Assembly: GCA_014843695.1 (NCBI GenBank)
Contig: CM026403.1
Location: 8,447,728-8,511,727, forward strand
Direction: 5' to 3'
DNA: 64,000 bases
Source of the DNA: Archivesica marissinica
Taxonomy: Eukaryota > Mollusca > Bivalvia > Venerida > Vesicomyidae
Shown here: positions 55,001 to 64,000 of the stretch, one piece after another
How positions within the stretch are numbered: the first letter of the stretch is position 1
Layout: every line of letters starts with the position of its first letter
Made by a program: the position numbers and the translations under genes
The notes under the pieces: model-generated
The model's database searches: none
The model's input: only the letters and a program-made list of their open reading frames with translations
What the model was told of the DNA's origin: nothing

Positions 55001-58000
55001 TTGTTCCAACCGGTACTGTACCAATGTGTTGTTCCGTCCGGTACTGTATAATGTGTTGTTCTGTCTGGTACTGTGCCAATGTGTTGTTCTGGCTGGTACT
55101 GTACCATTGTGTTGTTCTGTCTGGTACTGTACCAATGTGTTGTTCTGTCTGGTACTGTACCAATGTGTTGTTCCGTCCGGTTCTGTAAAGTGTTGTCCGG
55201 TGGTCATGGTACTGTACCAATGTGTTGTTCCGTCCGGTTCTGTAAAGTGTTGTCCGGTGGTCGTGGTACTGTACCAATGTGTTGTTCCGTCCGGTTCTGT
55301 AAAGTGTTGTCCGGTGGTCGTGGTACTGTACCAATGTTTTGTTCCGTCCGGTTCTGTAAAGTGTTGTCCGGTGGTCGTGGTACTGTACCAATGTGTTGTT
55401 CCGTCCGGTTCTGTAAAGTGTTGTCCGGTGGTCATGGTACTGTACCAATTTGTTGTTCCGTCAGGTTCTGTAAAGTGTTGTCCGGTGGTCGTGGTACTGT
55501 ACCAATGTGTTGTTCCGTCCGGTTCTGTAAAGTGTTGTCCTGTGGTCGTGGTACTGTACCAATGTGTTGTTCCGTCCGGTTCTGTAAAGTGTTGTCCTGT
55601 GGTCGTGGTACTGTACCAATGTGTTGTTCCTTCCGGTTGTGTAAAGTGTTGTCCTGTGGTCGTGGTACTGTACCAATGTGTTGTTCCGTCCGGTACTGTA
55701 TAGTGTGTTGTTCCATCTGGCACTGTACCAATGTATTGTTCTGTCTTGTACTGTACCAATGTGTTGTTCCAACCGGTACTGTACCAATGTGTTGTTCCGT
55801 CCGGTACTGTATAATGTGTTGTTCTGTCTGGTACTGTGCCAATGTGTTGTTCTGTCTGGTACTGTACCATTGTGTTGTTCTGACCGGTACTGTACCAATG
55901 TGTTGATCCATCCGGTACTGTATAATGTGTTGTTCCGTACGGTACTGTATAATGTGTTGTTCCATCCGGTACTGTGTAATGTGTTGTTCCGTCCGGTTCT
56001 GTAAAGTGTTGTCCGGTGGTCGTGGTACTGTACCAATGTGTTGTTCCGTCCGGTTCTGTATAATGTGTTGTTCCGTCCGGTACTATGTAATGTGTTGTTC
56101 TGTCCGGTTCTGTAATGTGTTGTCCTGTGGTCGTGGTACTGTACCAATGTGTTGTTCCGTCCGGTTCTGTAAAGTGTTGTCCGGTGGTCGTGGTACTGTA
56201 CCAATGTGTTGTTCCGTCAGGTTCTGTAAAGTGTTGTCCGGTGGTCATGGTACTGTACCAATGTGTTGTTCCGTCCGGTTCTGTAAAGTGTTGTCCGGTG
56301 GTCATGGTACTGTATCAATGTGTTGTTCCGTCCGGTACTGTGTAATGTGTTGATCTGTCCGGTTCTGTAAAGTGTTGCCCGGTGGTCGTGGTACTCTACC
56401 AATGTGTTGTTCCGTCCAGTTATGTAATGTGTTGTCTGGTGGTCGTGATACTGTACCAATGTGTTGTTCCGCCCGGTACTGTGTAATGTGTTGTTCCGTC
56501 CGGTTCTGTAAAGTGTTGTCCGGTGGTCGTGGTACTGTACTAATGTGTTGTTTCGCCCGGTACTGTGTAATGTGTTGTTCTGTCCGGTTCTGTAATGTGT
56601 TGTCTGGTGCTCGTGGTACTGTACCAATGTGTTGTTCCGTCCGGTTCTGTAAAGTGTTGCCCGGTGGTCGTGATACTGTACCAATGTGTTGTTCCGTCCG
56701 GTTGTGTAAAGTGTTGTCCTGTGGTCATGGTACTGTACCAATGTGTTGTTCCGTCCTGTTCTGTAAAGTGTTGTCCTGTGGTCGTGGTACTGTACCAATG
56801 TGTTGTTCCTTCCGGTTGTTTAAAGTGTTGTCCTGTGGTCGTGGTACTGTACCAATGTGTTGTTCCGTCCGGTACTGTATAGTGTGTTGTTCCATCTGGT
56901 ACTGTACCAATGTATTGTTCTGTCTTGTACTGTACCAATGTGTTGTTCCAACCGGTACTGTACCAATGTGTTGTTCCGTCCGGTACTGTATAATGTGTTG
57001 TTCTGTCTGGTACTGTGCCAATGTGTTGTTCTGTCTGGTACTGTACCATTGTGTTGTTCTGACCTGTACTGTACAAATGTGTTGTTCCATCCGGTACTGT
57101 ATAATATGTTGTTCCGTCCGGTACTGTATAATGTGTTGTTCCATCCGGTACTGTGTAATGTGTTGTTCCGTCCGGTTCTGTAAAGTGTTGTCCGGTGGTC
57201 GTGGTACTGTACCAATGTGTTGTTCCGTCCGGTTCTGTATAATGTGTTGTTCCGTCCGGTACTATGTAATGTGTTGTTCTGTCCGGTTCTGTAATGTGTT
57301 GTCCGGTGTTCGTGGTACTGTACCAATGTGTTGTTCCGTCAGGTTCTGTAAAGTGTTGTCCGGTGGTCATGGTACTGTACCAATGTGTTGTTCCGTCCGG
57401 TTCTGTAAAGTGTTGTCCGGTGGTCATGGTACTGTATCAATGTGTTGTTCCGTCCGGTACTGTGTAATGTGTTGATCTGTCCGGTTCTGTAAAGTGTTGC
57501 CCGGTGGTCGTGATACTGTATCAATGTGTTGTTCCGTCCGGTACTGTACTAATGGATTGTTCCGTCCGGTTCTGTAAAGTGTTGCCCGGTGGTCGTGGTA
57601 CTCTACCAATGTGTTGTTCCGTCCAGTTATGTAATGTGTTGTCTGGTGGTCGTGATACTGTACCAATGTGTTGTTCCGCCCGGTACTGTGTAATGTGTTG
57701 TTCCGTCCGGTTCTGTAAAGTGTTGTCCGGTGGTCGTGGTACTGTACTAATGTGTTGTTTCGCCCGGTACTGTGTAATGTGTTGTTCTGTCCGGTTCTGT
57801 AATGTGTTGGCCGGTGGTCGTGATACTGTACCAATGTGTTGTTCCGTCCGGTTGTGTAAAGTGTTGTCCTGTGGTCATGGTACTGTACCAATGTGTTGTT
57901 CCGTCCGGTTCTGTAAAGTGTTGTCCTGTGGTCGTGGTACTGTACCAATGTGTTGTTCCTTCCAGTTGTGTAAAGTGTTGTCCTGTGGTCGTGGTACTGT

Positions 58001-61000
58001 ACCAATGTGTTGTTCCGTCCGGTACTGTATAGTGTGTTGTTCCATCTGGTACTGTACCAATGTATTGTTCTGTCTTGTACTGTACCATTGTGTTGTTCTG
58101 TCTGGTACTGTACCAATGTGTTGTTCTGTCTGGTACTGTACCAATGTGTTGTTCCGTCCGGTTCTGTAAAGTGTTGTCCGGTGGTTATGGTACTGTACCA
58201 ATGTGTTGTTCCGTCCGGTACTGTATAGTGTTTTGTTCCAACCGGTACTGTACCAATGTGTTGTTCCGTCCGGTACTGTATAACGTGTTGTTCTGTCTGG
58301 TACTGTGCCAATGTGTTGTTCTGTCTGGTACTGTACCATTGTGTTGTTCTGTCTGGTACTGTACCAATGTGTTGTTCTGTCTGGTACTGTACCAATGTGT
58401 TGTTCCGTCCGGTTCTGTAAAGTGTTGTCCGGTGGTCATGGTACTGTACCAATGTGTTGTTCCGTCCGGTTCTGTAAAGTGTTGTCCGGTGGTCGTGGTA
58501 CTGTACCAATGTGTTGTTCCGTCCTGTTCTGTAAAGTGTTGTCCGGTGGTCATGGTACTGTACCAATGTGTTGTTCCGTCCGGTTCTGTAAAGTGTTGTC
58601 CGGTGGTCGTGGTACTGTACCAATGTGTTGTTCCGTCCGGTTCTGTAAAGTGTTGTCCGGTGGTCATGGTACTGTACCAATTTGTTGTTCCGTCAGGTTC
58701 TGTAAAGTGTTGTCCGGTGGTCGTGGTACTGTACCAATGTGTTGTTCCGTCCGGTTCTGTAAAGTGTTGTCCTGTGGTCGTGGTACTGTACCAATGTGTT
58801 GTTCCGTCCGGTTCTGTAAAGTGTTGTCCGGTGGTCGTGGTACTCTACCAATGTGTTGTTCCGTCAGGTTCTGTAAAGTGTTTTCCGGTGGTCGTGGTAC
58901 TGTACCAATGTGTTGTTCCGCCCGGTACTGTGTAATGTGTTGTTCTGTCCGATTCTGTAATGTGTTGTCTGGTGCTCGTGGTACTGTACTAATGGATTGT
59001 TCCGTCCGGTTCTCTAAAGTGTTGCCCGGTGGTCGTGATACTGTACCAATGTGTTGTTCCGTACGGTTCTGTAAAGTGTTGTCCTGTGGTCATGGTACTG
59101 TATCAATGTGTTGTTCCGTCCGGTACTGTGTAATGTGTTGATCTGTCCGGTTCTGTAAAGTGTTGCCCGGTGGTCGTGGTACTCTACCAATGTGTTGTTC
59201 CGTCAGGTTCTGTAAAGTGTTGTCCGGTGGTCGTGGTACTGTACCAATGTGTTGTTCCGCCCGGTACTGTGTAATGTGTTGTTCTGTCCGATTCTGTAAT
59301 GTGTTGTCTGGTGCTCGTGGTACTGTACTAATGTGTTGTTCCGTCCGGTTCTGTAAAGTATTGCCCGGTGGTCGTGATACTGTACCAATGTGTTGTTCCG
59401 TACGGTTCTGTAAAGTGTTGTCCTGTGGTCATGGTACTGTACCAATGTGTTGTTCCGTCCGGTTCTGTAAAGTTTTGTCCTGTGGTCGTGGTACTGTACC
59501 AATGTGTTGTTCCTTCCGGTTGTGTAAAGTGTTGTCCTGTGGTCGTGGTACTGTACCAATGTGTTGTTCCGTCCGGTACTGTATAGTGTGTTGTTCCATC
59601 TGGTACTGTACCAATGTATTGTTCTGTCTTGTACTGTACCAATGTGTTGTTCCAACCGGTACTGTACCAATGTGTTGTTCCGTCCGGTACTATATAATGT
59701 GTTGTTCTGTCTGGTACTGTGCCAATGTGTTGTTCTGTCTGGTACTGTACCATTGTGTTGTTCTGACCGGTACTGTACCAATGTGTTGTTCCATCCGGTA
59801 CTGTATAATGTGTTGTTCCGTACGGTACTGTATAATGTGTTGTTCCATCCGGTACTGTGTAATGTGTTGTTCCGTCCGGTTCTGTAAAGTGTTGTCCGGT
59901 GGTCGTGGTACTGTACCAATGTGTTGTTCCGTCCGGTTCTGTATAATGTGTTGTTCCGTCCGGTACTATGTAATGTGTTGTTCTGTCCGGTTCTGTAATG
60001 TGTTGTCCTGTGGTCGTGGTACTGTACCAATGTGTTGTTCCGTCCGGTTCTGTAAAGTGTTGCCCGGTGGTCGTGATACTGTACCAATGTGTTGTTCCGT
60101 CCGGTTCTGTAAAGTGTTGTCCTGTGGTCATGGTACTGTACCAATGTGTTGTTCCGTCCGGTTCTGTAAAGTGTTGTCCTGTGGTCGTTGTACTGTACCA
60201 ATGTGTTGTTCCTTCCGGTTGTGTAAAGTGTTGTCCTGTGGTCGTGGTACTGTACCAATGTGTTGTTCCGTCCGGTACTGTATAGTGTGTTGTTCCATCT
60301 GGTACTGTACCAATGTATTGTTCTGTCTTGTACTGTACCAATGTGTTGTTCCAACCGGTACTGTACCAATGTGTTGTTCCGTCCGGTACTGTATAATGTG
60401 TTGTTCTGTCTGGTACTGTGCCAATGTGTTGTTCTGTCTGGTACTGTACCATTGTGTTGTTCTGACCGGTACTGTACAAATGTGTTGTTCCAACCGGTAC
60501 TGTATAATGTGTTGTTCCGTCCGGTACTGTATAATGTGTTGTTCCGTCCGGTTCTGTAAAGTGTTGTCCGGTGGTCGTCGTACTGTACCAATGTGTTGTT
60601 CCGTCCGGTTCTGTATAATGTGTTGTTCCGTCCTGTACTATGTAATGTGTTGTTCTGTCCGGTTCTGTAATGTGTTGTCCTGTGGTCGTGGTACTGTACC
60701 AATATGTTGTTCCGTCCGGTTCTGTAAAGTGTTGTCCGGTGGTTGTGGTACTGTACCAATGTGTTGTTCCGTCAGGTTCTGTAAAGTGTTGTCCGGTGGT
60801 CATGGTACTGTACCAATGTGTTGTTCCGTCCGGTTCTGTAAAATGTTGTCCGGTGGTCATGGTACTGTATCAATGTGTTGTTCCGTCCGGTACTGTGTAA
60901 TGTGTTGATCTGTCCGGTTCTGTAAAGTGTTGCCCGGTGGTCGTGGTACTCTACCAATGTGTTGTTCCGTCCAGTTATGTAATGTGTTGTCTGGTGGTCG

Positions 61001-64000
61001 TGATACTGTACCAATGTGTTGTTCCGCCCGGTACTGTGTAATGTGTTGTTCCGTCCGGTTCTGTAAAGTGTTGTCCGGTGGTCGTGGTACTGTACTAATG
61101 TGTTGTTTCGCCCGGTACTGTGTACTGTGTTGTTCTGTCCGGTTCTGTAATGTGTTGTCTGGTGCTCGTGGTACTGTACCAATGTGTTGTTCCGTCCGGT
61201 TCTGTAAAGTGTTGTCCTGTGGTCTTGGTACTGTACCAATGTGTTGTTCCGTCCGGTTCTGTAAAGTGTTGTCCTGTGGTCGTGGTACTGTACCAATGTG
61301 TTGTTCCTTCCGGTTGTGTAAAGTGTTGTCCTGTGGTCGTGGTACTGTACCAATGTGTTGTTCCGTCCGGTACTGTATAGTATGTTGTTCCATCTGGTAC
61401 TGTACCAATGTATTGTTCTGTCTTGTACTGTACCAATGTATTGTTCCAACCGGTACTGTACCAATGTGTTGTTCCGTCCGGTACTGTATAATGTGTTGTT
61501 CTGTCTGGTACTGTGCCAATGTGTTGTTCTGTCTGGTACTGTACCATTGTGTTGTTCTGTCTGGTACTGTACCAATGTGTTGTTCTGTCTGGTACTGTAC
61601 CAATGTGTTGTTCCGTCCGGTTCTGTAAAGTGTTGTCCGGTGGTCATGGTACTGTACCAATGTGTTGTTCCGTCCGGTTCTGTAAAGTGTTGTCCGGTGG
61701 TCGTGGTACTGTACCAATGTGTTGTTCCGTCCGGTTCTGTAAAGTGTTGTCCGGTGGTCATGGTACTGTACCCATTTGTTGTTCCGTCAGGTTCTGTAAA
61801 GTGTTGTCCGGTGGTCGTGGTACTGTACCAATGTGTTGTTCCGTCCGGTTCTGTAAAGTGTTGTCCGGTGGTCGTGGTACTGTATCAATGTGTTGTTCCG
61901 TCCGGTACTGTGTAATGTGTTGATCTGTCCGGTTCTGTAAAGTGTTGCCCGGTGGTCGTGGTACTCTACCAATGTGTTGTTCCGTCCAGTTATGTAATGT
62001 GTTGTCTGGTGGTCGTGATACTGTACCAATGTGTTGTTCCGCCCGGTACTGTGTAATGTGTTGTTCCGTCCGGTTCTGTAATGTGTTGTCTGGTGCTCGT
62101 GGTACTGTACCAATGTGTTGTTCCGTCCGGTTCTGTAAAGTGTTGCCCGGTGGTCGTGATACTGTACCAATGTGTTGTTCCGTCCGGTTGTGTAAAGTGT
62201 TGTCCTGTGGTCATGGTACTGTACCAATGTGTTGTTCCGTCCGGTTCTGTAAAGTGTTGTCCTGTGGTCGTGGTACTGTACCAATGTGTTGTTCCTTCCG
62301 GTTGTGTAAAGTGTTGTCCTGTGGTCGTGGTACTGTACCAATGTGTTGTTCCGTCCGGTACTGTATAGTGTGCTGTTCCATCTGGTACTGTACCAATGTA
62401 TTGTTCTGTCTTGTACTGTACCAATGTGTTGTTCCAACCGGTACTGTACCAATGTGTTGTTCCGTCCGGTACTGTATAATGTGTTGTTCTGTCTGGTACT
62501 GTGCCAATGTGTTGTTCTGTCTGGTACTGTACCATTGTGTTGTTCTGTCTGGTACTGTACCAATGTGTTGTTCTGTCTGGTACTGTACCAATGTGTTGTT
62601 CCGTCCGGTTCTGTAAAGTGTTGTCCGGTGGTCATGGTACTGTACCAATGTGTTGTTCCGTCCGGTTCTGTAAAGTGTTGTCCGGTGGTCGTGGTACTGT
62701 ACCAATGTGTTGTTCCGTCCGGTTCTGTAAAGTGTTGTCCGGTGGTCATGGTACTGTACCCATTTGTTGTTCCGTCAGGTTCTGTAAAGTGTTGTCCGGT
62801 GGTCGTGGTACTGTACCAATGTGTTGTTCCGTCCGGTTCTGTAAAGTGTTGTCCGGTGGTCGTGGTACTGTATCAATGTGTTGTTCCGTCCGGTACTGTG
62901 TAATGTGTTGATCTGTCCGGTTCTGTAAAGTGTTGCCCGGTGGTCGTGGTACTCTACCAATGTGTTGTTCCGTCCAGTTATGTAAGTGTTTTCTGGTGGT
63001 CGTGATACTGTACCAATGTGTTTGTTCCGCCCGGTACTGTGTAATGTGTTGTTCCGTCCGGTTCTGTAATGTGTTGTCTGGTGCTCGTGGTACTGTACCA
63101 ATGTGTGTTCCGTCCGGTTCTGTAAAGTGTTGCCCGGTGGTCGTGATACTGTACCAATGTGTTGTTCCGTCCGGTTGTGTAAAGTGTTGTCCTGTGGTCA
63201 TGGTACTGTACCAATGTGTTGTTCCGTCCGGTTCTGTAAAGTGTTGTCCTGTGGTCGTGGTACTGTACCAATGTGTTGTTCCTTCCGGTTGTGTAAAGTG
63301 TTGTCCTGTGGTCGTGGTACTGTACCAATGTGTTGTTCCGTCCGGTACTGTATAGTGTGCTGTTCCATCTGGTACTGTACCAATGTATTGTTCTGTCTTG
63401 TACTGTACCAATGTGTTGTTCCAACCGGTACTGTACCAATGTGTTGTTCCGTCCGGTACTGTATAATGTGTTGTTCTGTCTGGTACTGTGCCAATGTGTT
63501 GTTCTGTCTGGTACTGTACCATTGTGTTGTTCTGTCTGGTACTGTACCAATGTGTTGTTCTGTCTGGTACTGTACCAATGTGTTGTTCCGTCCGGTTCTG
63601 TAAAGTGTTGTCCGGTGGTCATGGTACTGTACCAATGTGTTGTTCCGTCCGGTACTGTATAGTGTGTTGTTCCAACCGGTACTGTACCAATGTGTTGTTC
63701 CGTCCGGTACTGTATAATGTGTTGTTCTGTCTGGTACTGTGCCAATGTGTTGTTCTGTCTGGTACTGTACCATTGTGTTGTTCTGTCTGGTACTGTACCA
63801 ATGTGTTGTTCTGTCTGGTACTGTACCAATGTGTTGTCCGGTGGTCATGGTACTGTACCAATGTGTTGTTCCGTCAGGTTCTGTAAAGTGTTGTCCGGTG
63901 GTCGTGGTACTGTACCAATGTGTTGTTCCGTCCGGTTCTGTAAAGTGTTGTCCGGTGGTCGTGGTACTGTACCAATGTGTTGTTCCGTCCGGTTCTGTAA
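52065..64000. repeat. 57-bp composite minisatellite, about 12 kb, reaches the window edge
   Basis: The main unit is gttccgtccggttctgtaaa, gtgttgtccggtggtcgtgg, tactgtaccaatgtgtt (57 bp). It mixes with 28-29-bp subunits like those in gene A's intron 2 (gttccgtccggtactgta...). A marker subunit with 'actgtatagtgtg' or a close variant recurs at about 52754, 54775, 55678, 56857, 58007, 59561, 60260, 61355, 62343 and 63330. The last three lie 987-988 bp apart, showing a higher-order unit. Since 57 is a multiple of three, 19-residue repeat frames stay open on both strands. They are not genes. Confidence 0.97.

Noticed and set aside
52065..64000. Dozens of 100-582-codon frames on both strands
   Set aside because: They follow from a 57-bp (19-codon) unit without stops. 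Frames overlap on both strands and no start or motif is shared with any protein.
1..64000. Integrated virus or bacterial island
   Set aside because: No capsid, envelope, polymerase or operon-like genes. All reverse transcriptases have DIRS or LINE neighbours.

Overview
The window is nuclear DNA from an animal, most likely a mollusc and probably a bivalve. The species is an inference: no rRNA, mitochondrial or other diagnostic gene is present. The evidence is AT-rich sequence, GT-AG introns, tRNA-headed SINEs, DIRS, LINE, mariner, Mutator and piggyBac-type elements, and very many minisatellites. No bacterial genes, operons or CRISPR arrays are present.

The central result is a host gene that no single long ORF shows. 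Six short exons on the + strand (4972-5152, 22394-22550, 25388-25554, 26424-26527, 30231-30402, 32311-32438) join in phase at GT-AG borders. They give an uninterrupted 302-residue cytosolic-type sulfotransferase (paralogue A) with all the family landmarks: PAPS P-loop, catalytic His, RNPKD motif, YYEDLK, RKG...GDWK and the KxxxTVxxxE dimer motif. Its 27 kb are mostly introns filled with repeats. A second copy (paralogue B) begins at 45954. Its first two exons (45954-46134 and 51854-52010) have identical lengths and phases, and the rest lies beyond the right edge, past at least 12 kb of minisatellite.

Layout. 1-4.97 kb: SINEs, TA-flanked MITEs, 22-bp and 28-bp minisatellites, upstream of gene A. 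5.15-22.39 kb: intron 1 of A, with a degraded DIRS-type tyrosine-recombinase retrotransposon (5.3-12.7 kb), a LINE fragment, a piggyBac-type MITE, a 47-bp minisatellite and a reverse-strand LINE (17.6-22.06 kb). 22.4-32.4 kb: exons 2-6, with 28-bp, 55-bp and 22-bp minisatellites, a perfect 85-bp hairpin, a dead mariner and MITEs in the introns. 32.4-45.9 kb: intergenic, with SINE nests, two more minisatellites and fragments of one unnamed invertebrate gene family, part of which lies in a 3-kb tandem duplication. 45.95-64 kb: gene B with a decayed LINE, a Tx1/L1-like LINE and the giant 57-bp composite minisatellite.

Comparing A with B is the most informative exercise here. The two loci descend from one segmental duplication, so each acts as the empty-site control for insertions in the other. 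This dates the DIRS, piggyBac MITE, Mutator-like element and several SINEs to after the duplication. It also shows that minisatellites at equivalent intron positions expanded independently. The long repeat-derived reading frames at 2.8-3.9, 22.6-24.5 and 52-64 kb are artefacts of the tandem repeats, not genes.
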